Source of the DNA: Macrostomum hystrix
Lineage: Eukaryota > Platyhelminthes > Macrostomidae
NCBI GenBank assembly: GCA_950097015.1
Contig: CATNEN010000011.1
Span: 3,562,501 to 3,626,500 of the forward strand
DNA: 64,000 bases
Reading direction: 5' to 3'
In this document: positions 44,031 through 56,313 of the stretch, piece by piece
How the letters are laid out: each line of letters opens with the position of its first letter
Numbering within the stretch: the first letter of the stretch is position 1
Notes under the pieces: model-generated
Database searches by the model: none
What the model saw: the letters and a program-made list of their open reading frames with translations, nothing else
Told to the model about the DNA's origin: nothing
Position numbers and translations under genes: made by a program

Positions 44031-44764
44031 TTAGTTTTACCAATTGATTCTTATTATCCTTCAACGAGATAAGTCACATGCTTGAGTATCTGACACTCGA
44101 ATGACACACCCGAAAGAGCTGTCAATAGGTTTTCGCAGTTCAAGGTCACGCAATTCGCATGACAACCTCCCCAGATACCTGGCTATCTAGGTACATTAGT
44201 AAAAATAGACGAAACTCAAACCACAGCGCTCGAAAAGGCTCCAGCTGGTCGATCAAACTGTTCTCAACTCAAACAGACAAAAAAAAGACGAAAAAGAGGA
44301 AAGTGAAAGCGAGTGGAACAAGCTTTTTGTTAGAACTTTTTGCTGCCGACAAAAATATACGAAAAAGTGAGTACAGACCGTAGAGAATGTGAGGAACTTC
44401 GAAGGCGACTGGTGGCAGTTTAAATTAATTTCCCATCGTTCCTATATACACTTCTCCTCAATATACGTGGCAAAAATTTTCACTGGGCCAAAGTCCAGTC
44501 CCAGAGCCCAGACGGGCGAGAGGGAGAAAGTATATAGGGGAAAACTAATCGTGGGGAACATGGCAACTCGAATTCTAGTCAGTGAGCAATGCCCCCCCCC
44601 CTGATTGAGAGCCTGGCCTTGGCGAACAAAAAATTAATCAATATTGCTTCGCGCCCACCTCGGACAGACGCGAGGTATAGCCAGCCTCCTGTATGACGGT
44701 GGGGGATTTGGTCCAGGAACTTTCTTTACTAGGAAAGTAGACGAAAAAAAGTAAAGACTAGTTT

Positions 44765-44900
44765 TCTTAGTTCATTAGTCAGAGCTTGAGACTTCTGACT
44801 TAGAGGTCGGGAGTTCGAATCCCAGCCAATTCGTGTCGTTGAGCGAGACGCTTGATTTTCTATTGCCATAGGTTCAGATAGAAGATTTTGTTGAGTCGAG
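44765..44900 (+). mobile_element. tRNA-like repeat (SINE head) on the plus strand
   Basis: TTAGTTCATTAGTCAGAGC (A-box like) is followed by AGGTCGGGAGTTCGAATCCC (B-box/T-arm). Then comes GTGTCGTTGAGCGAGACGCT, analogous to the post-tRNA segment of SINE family A (GTGTCTTGCTAA). No intact acceptor stem, so a SINE rather than a tRNA gene. Confidence 0.55.
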
Positions 44901-46970
44901 TTATAGCTACGGTTGTACATCTGACAGTTGTACGGCTGTACAAACCGAATGACGGATTATTGTGAAAGTTTTTGTAAGGGTTTTCGTCAGCTGAAACTTC
45001 GACAAGAATCGTTGAATATCTCGACGATGCCGATGTTTGGTGTTTATGGAAGTTGCTTCATCGGATAGTCATTCTGGATTTTCATGGTGATTTGTTGAAT
45101 ACTTTTGGAGACACTGTTATTATTATTAGCCAATCCTGTTCTCTGTTCACCAGTGTGGTAATATAGTTTTTCTTACCCGGTTATCTGCCAGCCCCGCCCT
45201 TTCTATCTATTATCGATTTTCCCCCGTGTCCTTTCATCTCTGTCTCCCTCCAGTCTAGCGTCAGCACCCACTTTGTTTTCCTTCCCCCTGCACGCGTTAT
45301 CGCCTGTTAACCCCAATGTACATCCTTCCCTGGGTTTTCATACCCTCATTTTGTCTCTCCTCGCTGTCGACCCCCCTTTCTGTCCTAGCCTTTAAATAAT
45401 ATTCAGAGGGCCCGTGGCAAGGCCAATATGTTTTTGTTTACTGACCTTTCGACTCAAAGTATTATCAGACCTCATATATTAACAGAAACAGAAAAGTGAA
45501 AATGTAAAAGTCGCTGGTAAATTTATTAGACCAATTCATGTCTCAAAGTTGCCAATCAGTTGTAAAAGAAAATATTGAATGTTTTTTGTAGACAAGCAGT
45601 GAATGTACTCGTAAGAACATCGGTGAGAGAAATTATCCAACTTTAATTTATTCCGCTTCACAAACCTAGGCCCCAGATTCTGCTCCGCAAAGCCAGTTTT
45701 AAGATTTTGGATTTCCCGAAAAGCTTCGCTGAGGAAATGGATGAGCTTGTAGGTGAGATGCCATCTCAGTCAAGCACACAGCTGGCAACTTTTCTGCGAT
45801 AGATTTACTAGATTTGGAGGATAGATTAAAGTGGGATTACAGCAAGAAGTCCAGATTTCCACAATGACAGTGCTGGGCAATAATCCCCAACAGAATTTTA
45901 TCCCTTTTTAATTAAATAATATAATTTTTAGTTTAATCAATTTCAATTGTAGGCTTAATTAAAAAATTGAAATAAAAATAAATAGAGATAAGTCCAATTA
46001 AAAATAGTATTTACCGATTCTGAACGTCTGGAACAGTCTGCCAACGAGAAAATTACAAAGTAGAACTATTTGCTTCACTCGTTTCAAAGATTCTATTTAG
46101 ATGGAGTCTGGGAAACTGCGGTTGGGATTGTGGGATAAATGTTTGAGGACTAGGCTGGGAATCAAGGTGTCCAATGGGAGTTAACTGGCAAGTCTCGACT
46201 GACGTTTGGCTAGCTAAGTAGCCAATCAGACAATAGGACAGCGAGCGTCACAGAGAAGTACTTTCATAGAAAGGAAGCAATTGAGTATCTGAATTTCTCA
46301 TAGGAGGAACATTCACAGCTTATGAAGGCTTGGTTCATTTGCAATCAAACTCTGAGTCTAGAATCTTTAGTGAGTACTAATTGCTCAGCTGTTCAGTCCA
46401 TGGACAGTGAGGGTGACAGAACCATCCTGCAATTAACTCTCTGTTAGTCTCGGTGAAATTCCGAAAATTTTACAATGAATTGCAAGTAACCAGCGATAGA
46501 AGTAAATTTATTTTTATCTGCCCCTGTATTCATTTCCTGGCATCAAGTCAGCGTGTCTGATCCGCAAAATGAAGGTCCTTTGGGAAGTTGTCTCACTAGG
46601 CTCTAGATCTAGAGTACCATGGATTGGCAAATTGACTTGCAAAACGGCCCAATTCGTGTTTGGGTGGGTTAGAAGGCAGGGTATGTCGCATATAACTCAT
46701 ATCAAAGATAAGAGAAACGGCGGTGCTAATCAAATGGGATTTACAAATTGGGATTGGGAAAGCATTCTCCTTCTTTTTGTTTTATCTTCATCTAATTCTG
46801 ATTAGCACAGCAGAGAGGCATTAAGACTGCAACACACAGTTTCCTAATTATTCTGTCTGTTCAAAGTTCTTTCTCAAAATTTAAATTTTCTGAAGCCTAA
46901 TTAAATTACTTGAAAGATAAGATTAATAGATTTTGAAATACGATTGATTCAAGCGCTTAAAAAATTAAAG

Positions 46971-48970
46971 GTAGATTATTGTGTCTAACAAGTAAAACAT
47001 TGTGTCTAGCAGGTGATTATTTTGCGTCTAACAGGTAGATGATTGTGTCTAGCAGGTGATTATTTTGCGTCTAACAGGTAGATGATTGTGTCTAACAGGT
47101 AGATTGATTGTGTCTAACAGGTAGATGATTGTGTCGAACAGGTAACATATTGTGTCTAACAGGTTGATGATTGTGTCTAACAGGTAGATGATTGTGTCTA
47201 ACAGTTAGATGATTGTGTCTAACAGGTAGATGATTGTGTCTAACAGGTAGATTGATTGTGTCTAACAGGTAGATGATTGTGTCGAACAGGTAACATATTG
47301 TGTCTAACAGGTTGATGATTGTGTCTAACAGGTAGATGATTGTGTCTAACAGTTAGATGATTGTGTCTAACAGGTAGATGATTGTGTCTAACAGGTAGAT
47401 GATTGTGTCTAACAGGTAGATGATTGTGTCTAACAGGTAGATGATTGTGTCTAACAGGTAGATGATTGTGTCTAGTAGGTAGATGATTGTGTCTAACAGG
47501 TAGATGATTGTGTCTAGCAGGTGATTATTTTGTGTCTAGCAGGTGATTATTTTGTGTCTAACAGGTAGATGATTGTGTCTAACAGGTAGATGATTGTGTC
47601 TAACAGGTAGATGATTGTGTCTAACAGGTAGATGATTGTGTCTAGCAGGTGATTATTTTGTGTCTATCAGGTAGATGATTGTGTCTAACAGGTAGATGAT
47701 TGTGTCTAACAGGTAGATGATTGTGTCTAACAGGTAGATGATTGTGTCTAACAGGTAGATTGATTGTGTCTAACAGGTAGATGATTGTGTCGAACAGGTA
47801 AAACATTCTGTCTAACAGGTAACATATTGTGTCTAACAGGTAGATGATTGTGTCTAACAGGTAGATGATTGTGTCTAACAGGTAGATGATTGTGTCTAAC
47901 AGGTAGATGATTGTGTCTAACAGGTAGATGATTGTGTCTAACAGGTAGATGATTGTGTCTAACAGGTAGATGATTGTGTCTAACAGGTAGATGATTGTGT
48001 CTAACAGGTAGATGATTGTGTCTAACAGGTAGATGATTGTGTCTAACAGGTAGATGATTGTGTCTAACAGGTAGATGATTGTGTCTAACAGGTAGATGAT
48101 TGTGTCTAGCAGGTGATTATTTTGTGTCTAGCAGGTGATTATTTTGTGTCTATCAGGTAGATGATTGTGTCTAACAGGTAGATGATTGTGTCTAACAGGT
48201 AGATGATTGTGTCTAACAGGTAGATGATTGTGTCTAACAGGTAGATTGATTGTGTCTAAAAGGTAGATGATTGTGTCGAACAGGTAAAACATTCTGTCTA
48301 ACAGGTAACATATTGTGTCTAACAGGTAGATGATTGTGTCTAACAGGTAGATGATTGTGTCTAACAGGTAGATGATTGTGTCTAGCAGGTGATTATTTTG
48401 TGTCTATCAGGTAGATGATTGTGTCTAACAGGTAGATGATTGTGTCTAACAGGTAGATGATTGTGTCTAACAGGTAGATGATTGTGTCTAACAGGTAGAT
48501 GATTGTGTCTAGCAGGTGATTATTTTGTGTCCATCAGGTAGATGATTGTGTCTAACAGGTAGATGATTGTGTCTAACAGGTAGATGATTATGTCTAACAG
48601 GTAGATGATTGTGTCTAACAGTTAGATGATTGTGTCTAACAGGTAGATGATTGTGTCTAACAGGTAACATATTGTGTCTAACAGGTAGATGATTGTGTCT
48701 AACAGGTAAAACATTCTTTCTAACAGGTAACATATTGTGTCTAACAGGTAGATGATTGTGTCTAACAGGTAGATGATGGTGTCTAACTGGTAGATAATTG
48801 TGTCGAACAGGTAAAACATTCTGTCTAACAGGTAACATATTGTGTCTAACAGGTAGATGATTGTGTCTAGCAGGTGATTATTTTGTGTCTAACAGGTAGA
48901 TAATTGCGTCTAACAGGTAAAATATTGAGTTTAACAGTAAAATAGTGTCTAACAGGTAAACTATTGCGTC
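46971..48970. repeat. Minisatellite A10: 21-bp unit (GATTGTGTCTAACAGGTAGA + T)
   Basis: About 95 units. Variants include 22-bp units (TTGATTG), units with GTGATTATTTT, and GTAACATATT. A compound block (TAGATTGATTG, CGAACAGG, AACATATT) recurs at about 47100, 47250, 47760 and 48240, indicating higher-order duplication. Confidence 0.95.
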
Positions 48971-49624
48971 TATCTGTTGAAATTCAACAGATAAACTCTT
49001 AGAAAACGTATGGTTGATAGAGGCAAGCATTATTAAAATTGCATAGTACGAGAATCTAACAAGCAGATACTGATTGCAGTCTCAAGCCGCGACAGCCATT
49101 CTTAGCCTCACAAATATCGCCTATACACTCTTTAGAAGATCAATTTGGGACTTCGATTTGGCCAGTGGCTGACCAGAGTGAGACAGTCGACGACAAGGAT
49201 TTCGCGAGAAGCGAGATGAGACAGAATGATGGTCAAGAAAGGGAAAACACGATTTAGCAGCCCCAATCGAACACACAGCAGCAGCATTAATTTGCAACTA
49301 GGGGACAAAGCGGGGAAGATCTGTTGCCCCTGAGGGATGAAGCAGAAACTCAAGTCTTGCATTGCCTTTCCTATATTAACGACAGACAAGAACGATAAAA
49401 GCAGATTCACATATTGCCTGCATAGCGACAGAGCAACTTTAGCTTGTTCAGTTCAGCAATAGCCGCATCCCCACTGTATTTATTGATTGATCTGGGAGTT
49501 GGGGAATGTGATGCAAAATACTTTCTCTGCACTTGCTTTCACCATTTTCCCAGTTGCTAATTTCTAAGTCCAAGTCTGGTCTCTTGCGATTCCTGACTGC
49601 TGGTTCTGACTCAGTATTTCAGCC
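48971..49624. other. Spacer between arrays A10 and A11
   Basis: No gene, RNA or repeat recognised. A 92-codon minus frame at 49132-49410 has no recognisable motif. Confidence 0.5.
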
Positions 49625-51050
49625 CACACTCTCCCTCCTCTTTCTCACACTCTCCCTAAACTCTCCCACACTCTCCCTCCTCTTTCTCACACTCTCCCTA
49701 AACTCTCCCACACTCTCCCTCCTCTTTCTCACACTCTCCCTAAACTCTCCCACACTCTCCCTCCTCTTTCTCACACTCTCCCTCCTCTTTCTCACACTCT
49801 CCCTAAACTCTCCCACACTCTCCCTCCTCTTTCTCACACTCTCCCTAAACTCTCCCACACTCTCCCTCCTCTTTCTCACACTCTCCCTCCTCTTTCTCAC
49901 ACTCTCCCTCCTCTTTCTCACACTCTCCCTCCTCTTTCTCACACTCTCCCTAAACTCTCCCACACTCTCCCTCCTCTTTCTCACAGTCTCCCTCCTCTTT
50001 CTCACACTCTCCCCCTTCTTTCTCACACTCTCCCGAAACTCTCCCACACTCTCCCTCCTCTCTCACACTCTCCCTAAACTCTCCCACACTCTCCCTCCTC
50101 TTTCTCACACTCTCCCCCTTCTTTCTCACACTCTCCCTAAACTCTCCCACACTCTCCCTCCTCTCTCACACTCCCCATCCTCTCTCACACTCTCCCTCCT
50201 CTCCCACACTCTCCCTCCTCTCTCACACTCTCCCTCCTCTCTCACACTCTCCCTTCTGTCTCTCACACTCTCCCTTCTGTCTCTCACACTCTCCCTCCTC
50301 TCCCACACTCTCCCTCCTCTTTCTCACACTCTCCCTAAACTCTCCCACACTCTCCATCCTCTCTCACACTCCCCATCCTCTCTCACACTCTCCCTCCTCT
50401 CTCACACTCTCCCCAATCTCTCACACTCTCCCTCCTCTTTCTCACACTCTCCCTCCTCTTTCTCACACTCTCCCTCCTCTTTCTCACACTCTCCCTAAAC
50501 TCTCCCACTCTCCCTCCTCTTTCTCACACTCTCCCTAAACTCTCCCACTCTCCCTCCTCTTTCTCACACTCTCCCCCTTCTTTCTCACACTCTCCCTAAA
50601 CTCTCCCACACTGTCCCTCCTCTCTCACACTCCCCATCCTCTCTCACACTCTCCCTCCACTCTCACACTCTCCCTCCTCTTTCTCACACTCTCCCCCTTC
50701 TTTCTCACACTCTCCCTAAACTCTCCCACACTCTCCCTCCTCTCTCACACTCTCCCTAAACTCTCCCACACTCTCCCTCCTCTCTCACACTCTCCCTAAA
50801 CTCTCCCACACTCTCCCTCCTCTTTCTCACACTCTCCCCCTTCTTTCTCACACTCTCCCTAAACTCTCCCACACTCTCCCTCCTCTCTCACACTCCCCAT
50901 CCTCTCTCACACTCTCCCTAAACTCTCCCACACTCTCCCTCCTCTCTCACACTCTCCCCAATCTCTCACACTCTCTCACACTCTCCCCTATCTCTCACAC
51001 TCTCCCCTATCTCTCACACTCTCCCCTATCTCTCACACTCTCTCACACAG
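49625..51050. repeat. Minisatellite A11: 21-bp pyrimidine-rich unit CACACTCTCCCTCCTCTTTC + T
   Basis: About 70 units alternating CCTCCTCTTTCT and CTAAACTCTCC endings, with 18-19-bp shortened forms toward the right end. Almost pure pyrimidine on the plus strand; triplex-forming potential is obvious. Confidence 0.94.
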
Positions 51051-51809
51051 AGAATGCAGAGAGACTTAAATTGATACAGCCCGGATGTCGTTATTATCAA
51101 GCGTAGAACCAAAGAATTTCTATTTTTATTAACAGAAAAATGAATTCCTTAGGACACGTATTTCAGCAAATTGACAAGTCGGACCAGTTGCAAAATACAA
51201 ATAGTAGCATGCACAGACGTTACACGTGTGTGCTTGTGTTTGTGTGTGTGTTCTAGCATCTATTATTCTAAGCGTTTGGTATCTCCTCAACCCACTAGCG
51301 ACTATATTGAGGCGGGGAAGACAACGTAGAACAGGGCCGGTTTGTCCTGGGACACTGATTAAATAATCTAATTCATTACTGACAGGACTCCAGCAGTACT
51401 ATGCTCCGCCCCCCACCCTAACATAGTGTAGTGTCTGACCGGGACTCCAGAATCCCCAGCCACCCTTGAGGGCAGCTCGTGAAGATATGGCCCTAGTCCT
51501 ATACGACTGCTAGATTGACTTTTGTGAGTCGGGTTTTTTCCTTCGCAGCAGCAGCAGCAGCAGCAGTCAGTCAGTCTGTCTATGTATCCTCTCGGCTTTA
51601 AAACACAACAACGCAAAGGCTGGTGCAACATTGTTAGGCCTGTGCTTAGCTGTGTGAAAAGACCTATCCAATGATTATCCAATATTTGCAGTGTTTGTGG
51701 GTGAAAAACACCCTAGCCATAAATGTCATTTTCTAGACTAGGCTAATATTTAAGCGAATCTTCTTGTTGAAATTGCAAGTAAGCAAATGTTATGCATGCC
51801 GGAAGACAT
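51051..51809. other. Spacer between arrays A11 and A12
   Basis: It contains a short TG-rich stretch (51222-51255) and a CAG tract (51546-51566). No gene seen. Confidence 0.5.
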
Positions 51810-52503
51810 TTAAGGGTGTTAGAAAAGACTGCTGGGTGACAGATAAGACAGTTTGGCATCAGAGGGGAATACGTAGGGTGTCATAATTGTCTGTAGGGTG
51901 TCAGAGAACACCGTAGGGTGTCAGATAAGGCTGTTGGGTGTCAGATGAGGCTGTAGGGTGTCAGATGAGGCTGTAGGGTGTCAGATGAGGATGTAGGGTG
52001 ACAGATGAGGCTGCAGTAGGGTGTCAGATGAGGATGTAGAGTGTCAGATGAGGCTGTAGGGTGTCAGATGAGGCTGTAGGGTGTCAGATGAGGCTGCTGT
52101 AGGGTGTCAGATGAGGATGTAGGGTGTCAGATGAGGCTGTAGGGTGTCAGATGAGGCTGTAGGGTGTCAGAGGACACAGTAGGGTGTCAGATGAGGCTGT
52201 TGGGTGTCAGATGAGGCTGTAGGGTGTCAGATGAGGCTGTAGGGTGTCAGATGAGGCTGCAGTAGGGTGTCAGATGAGGCTGTAGGGTGTCAGATGAGGC
52301 TGTATGGTGTCAGATGAGGCTGTAGGGTGTCAGATGAGGCTGCATGGTGTCAGAAAACACAGTAGGGTGTCAGATGAGGAGGCTGTTGGGTGTCAGATGA
52401 GACTGTAGGGTGTCAGAAAACACAGTAGGGTGTCAGATGAGGAGGCTGTAGGGTGTCAGATGAGGCTGCAGGGTGTCAGATGAGGCTGCAGGGTGTCAGA
52501 TGC
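51810..52503. repeat. Minisatellite A12: 20-bp unit AGGGTGTCAGATGAGGCTGT
   Basis: About 33 units, degenerate at the left edge (GGGTGACAGATAAG), with inserted GCAGT and AAAACACAGT variants. Confidence 0.94.
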
Positions 52504-52880
52504 GGGTAGGAGAAGCGGAGGAGTAATTCTGCAGTTATAGTTACTATAGTTACAATTTTATACTTGCTATAGATTTTTAAGCGAAGCAATTACGTCATAA
52601 GTGGATTTTTATATACGAGACACTGCTTTTAAAAGCAGAACAAGACATTTTTATCGTCAAGAGAGTTTCAGAAAAATCTGAAAACCCTTTTAATTTGATC
52701 TTTGAAAGACACGCAAGATAATTGGGATTAGAAATCAAGACAGCACTGTAGTAACGGGGAATTATTCCTTTTTGCAACTACAATAATGCTTCTATTAAAG
52801 TGTAACGACTAAGAGCCCACTTTTCAACTTGTTAAATATTTAATGACGCAGAAATTTTTTCAATTTTCGGCTATTAGCTT

Positions 52881-53020
52881 ATGAAAGGAATTGCTAAACT
52901 AGCCAATTAGTATATGAAGGAATAGAATGGATTGCTAACCTAGCCAATTAGTATATGAAGGAATAGAATGGATTGCTAACCTAGCCAATTAGTATATGAA
53001 GGAATAGAATGGATTGCTAG
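52881..53020. repeat. Short tandem repeat A13: 41-bp unit, about three copies
   Basis: Unit contains CTAGCCAATTAGTATATGAA and GGAATAGAATGGATTG. The copies are almost identical. This is the smallest array in the window and looks newly formed. Confidence 0.9.
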
Positions 53021-53399
53021 TCTAGTCCTGAAGGGATACAATATTTTGTTGGGAGTAAAGTTGAGAACACTTTCTAATTTACTTCAACTTCTTCAAGCTT
53101 TCAATTCACGCTTCCGCTGTGATTTTCAGATAAAAGTTCAACTCTTTTTTCCTAAGCTTTTCATTCGCCAACAGTCTTGAGTCTAGAAGCTTGCTTTTAG
53201 TTCAATCAAACTATCGCGTGTCTCTTCACTGGCGCCAGCGCCAGGGTCTACCTGGGAGCGCCGAAAACTGGGTCGAGACTCAATTGTAGGGATCCGAACA
53301 CACACGGAACGAATGGGAGAATTGCGAATTGTATCTAGCTAAAAGGGAGGCAAAGGGGGTGAAGAAAAAAGGGTACGAGGGAGAACGATTGGAAACGAG

Positions 53400-53515
53400 A
53401 AATAGAGATCAGGAATGAGGGAAGAGAGAGAAGAATGAGAGAGAATGAGAGAGAAAATGAGAGAGAATGAGAGAGGGAGAGAGGGAGAGAGAGCGCGAGA
53501 GAGGAGAGAGGACAC
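53400..53515. repeat. GA-rich simple sequence
   Basis: Imperfect GAGAGAATGAGAGAG runs. It resembles the unit of A14 (GAGAGATAAT) located 280 bp away and may be a diverged outlier of the same process. Confidence 0.7.
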
Positions 53516-53582
53516 TGCCCATTGAATTTCAAAAATTGAATGTTGGAATCGATTCCGATATGTATCGAAAAAATTGAAATCA

Positions 53583-53669
53583 GGATTCGAACCAAGGCAA
53601 CTCCAGACGCGTTTCGCTCTTATTGGAGCTCATCAGTAGAGTCTAGCCTAGCGCTCTAGCCATTAGGCT
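53583..53669 (-). mobile_element. tRNA-like SINE head carrying a hammerhead ribozyme
   Basis: On the minus strand AGCCTAATGGCTAGAGCGCT (53651-53670) fits a tRNA D-arm/A-box, and GGTTCGAATCC (53583-53593) is a perfect B-box. The 50 nt between them are not an anticodon arm but a hammerhead motif (listed separately). The 3' extent of the element beyond 53583 is unclear; it may run to about 53520. Confidence 0.7.
53599..53643 (-). ncRNA. Minimal type I hammerhead ribozyme
   Basis: Read on the minus strand: stem I 5' strand GACTCTA (53637-53643); catalytic CTGATGAG (53629-53636); stem II CTC/GAG closed by CAATAA, extended by a G-C pair; GAAAC (53611-53615); very short stem III with GC loop; GTC cleavage triplet (53606-53608); then TGGAGTT (53599-53605), which pairs with the stem I 5' strand over seven positions including two G-U. 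Predicted cleavage lies between 53606 and 53605. All invariant hammerhead core bases are present. Known: short-stem-III type I hammerheads occur in Penelope-like elements, retrozymes and schistosome Sm-alpha SINEs, and usually cleave best as dimers. Confidence 0.85.
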
Positions 53670-53799
53670 TTAGGCGCTTGTTCAAATCCAGCTTTCAATC
53701 TCAACATATCGTAATCTATTCGGCAGCGCCCCGCAATTCAATCCATACTCACTCAACTCCGTGGTACTGGCTCGGTCGTACGAGACGCCGGTGCGAGAG

Positions 53800-54764
53800 A
53801 TAATGAGAGATAATGAGAGATAATGAGAGATAATCAGAGATAATGAGAGACAATGAGAGATAATGAGAGATAATGAGAGATAATGAGAGATAATGAGAGA
53901 CAATGAGAGATAATGAGAGATAATGAGAGATAATGAGAGACAATGAGAGATAATGAGAGATAATGAGAGATAATGAGAGACAATGATAGATAATGATAGA
54001 TAATGATAGATAATGAGAGATAATGAGAGATAATGAGAGATAATGAGAGATAATGAGAGATAATGAGAGACAATGAGAGATAATGAGAGATAATGAGAGA
54101 TAATGAGAGACAATGAGAGATAATGAGAGATAATGAGAGACAATGAGAGATAATGATAGATAATGATAGATAATGAGAGATAATGAGAGATAATCAGAGA
54201 TAATGAGAGATAATGAGAGATAATGAGAGATAATGAGAGATAATGAGAGATAATGAGAGACAATGAGAGATAATGAGAGATAATGAGAGACAATGAGAGA
54301 TAATGAGAGATAATGAGAGATAATGAGAGATAATGAGAGATAATGAGAGATAATCAGAGATAATGAGAGATAATGAGAGATAATGAGAGACAATGAGAGA
54401 TAATGATAGATAATGATAGATAATGAGAGATAATGAGAGATAATCAGAGATAATGAGAGATAATGAGAGATAATGAGAGATAATGAGAGATAATGAGAGA
54501 TAATGAGAGATAATGAGAGATAATGAGAGATAATGAGAGATAATGAGAGATAATGAGAGATAATGAGAGATAATGAGAGATAATGAGAGATAATGAGAGA
54601 TTATGAGAGATAATGAGAGATTATGAGAGATAATGAGAGATAATGAGAGATAATGAGAGATAATGAGAGATAATGAGAGACAATGAGAGATAATGAGAGA
54701 TAATGAGAGATAATGAGAGACAATGAGAGATAATGAGAGATAATGAGAGATAATGAGAGAGAAC
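53800..54764. repeat. Minisatellite A14: 10-bp unit GAGAGATAAT
   Basis: About 96 units, very regular, with single-base variants GACAATGA, GATAATGATA and TAATCAGA. The variant order repeats (about 53,960-54,060 against 54,130-54,200 and 54,390-54,440), showing local block duplication. The 200-codon minus-strand frames (SLIISHYLSL) are array translations. Confidence 0.95.
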
Positions 54765-56207
54765 GAAAGAGAACGAAAGAGACGAAAGAAAATAGATTCA
54801 GCAGGAACATGTTGTGAGAGAAAACAATTATAAAAAATGTTTTCAGCCGCCCCATGCTGAAAAAAAAACAATTCTAGCAATTTGGATTCATTCGACATTA
54901 ATGATAATATTTAGTCTAAGAAAATTTAGGAATTTTATAAGAAATCATGATTTGGCATTCTTAGGCCAAGCAATTATTCAGAATAGTAATGCTTGGTCAG
55001 CAGATTTCGTGCCAAAAGCCACTTCGTGCCAGCAATTATTGGGCCGTCAATTTCTTCTTCCTAAATCTTTTTGGAAAAAAATTGTTTTTTTGCCCCATCA
55101 AACATCCTCGATTGTAGACTTGAACAGGACTTTTTTGTCAAAAAAATATATTTAAAAGGCGGCTACGTCTTTTAATGTCTCCCTCAAGAAGTCGAAAAAC
55201 TTTAATCTAGAGAATTCAATGCAAAGAGATGAAGAATCGAATTTATTATTAAATTTCTTTCTGGCCGACTGAAGCTTTTTTTTCATCACGGAAAGTTGTC
55301 TCTTGGCGATGTTTTTAAAAGTACAAATCAGGTTTTGGGACTATTCACATGTCGCTTATTTGGATTGTACTAAATTCTTCACATTGCATAGGTACCATAA
55401 TCGATAAATTATTGATCAACTTTGAAAACATGAGACACTAAAGAGCTTGTCGGTAACTAAAATATGGAGTTATTTATCCCATGATGTAATTTATTCATTA
55501 TTTATGGTCATCATTTTCATTTTCAGCATATTGCTAACTTTGCCACTGTAAGTAGCAAGTAAAGGTTATGATTTACGAAATTTCGAGATGTGAATTAAAC
55601 TATGCTATCTCGGAACATAATTTAATTATTGTAATGTATAATAAAAACTTAACTTGTAGAATTACAAATTCTTATATCTACCAGTAAGTATATTATACTG
55701 TCAAATATAAGTTTAAAAAAGCAAAATAAATAACAATTTTCTTGTAATAGTTTTAAGCCAATGTGTTCAGACACAGATTTTTGTGTAATATTTAAATGGT
55801 AAATAACTCCATGCCCATGTACAAATTATGGTAAATAAAAGATCGCCAAAAATATAATCGCGGTTAAAATGTTCGGTTCAATTAGAAACACTTTTGACAG
55901 AATAATATAATGTGCACGTGTAAGTTGATATACTCAGTTTTTTCTAGTGCATTTCAAATGCTTTGGAATTTAAATGTTTGTATTTTTATACTTTTAATAA
56001 AACTTTTCAAATGAAATTTTATAACTATTTACGACTATTTTATTTAGTAAATCGGATTAAGCATTTATATTTTGTTTTACCATCATCAATGTCATCAAAT
56101 GGCGTTATTTCAAAGTTTTCATTTCAGTACAGCAATAAGCGTCGAAAATTAAAATCGAAAATAGGAAACAAAAATAAACCGCAATAACTATACTTTATCG
56201 GGTCAGA
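54765..56207. other. AT-rich spacer upstream of ERp44
   Basis: Strongly AT-rich with several short frames and no recognised gene. The ERp44 promoter and 5' untranslated region should lie at its right end. I see no TATA or unfolded-protein-response element I can defend. Confidence 0.5.
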
Positions 56208-56313
56208 ATGAATCAATGGACTGTTTTCTTTATAACTTTAAATATATTTAGCAATTCAGTGTCCGTGGCAACAATTGTTGAGCTAACAGCTGATAATGTT
56301 GATCGTCATCTCA
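56208..56313 (+). CDS. ERP44: ERp44 exon 1: signal peptide
   Basis: It starts MNQWTVFFITLNIFSNSVSV, hydrophobic, then ATIVELTADNVDRHL. The ATG context CAGAATGA has a favourable A at -3. The donor GTAAG leaves one nucleotide. Confidence 0.88.

Larger units (their letters stand above)
43521..46970. other. Gene-free spacer with SINE fragments
   Basis: It contains plus-oriented SINE family A fragments at 43880-44030 and near 46389-46440 and a tRNA-like repeat at 44765-44900. There is also a GC/pyrimidine-rich unclassified block at 45170-45400 ending in triplet repeats near 45118, and a short open segment at 45650-45800 discussed separately. No gene is recognised. Confidence 0.45.

Noticed and set aside
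53583-53669. A functional tRNA gene
   Set aside because: A- and B-boxes are present, but the sequence between them is a hammerhead motif and no anticodon arm or acceptor stem can be drawn.
53682-54898. Overlapping 200-234-codon minus ORFs
   Set aside because: Translation of the 10-bp array A14.
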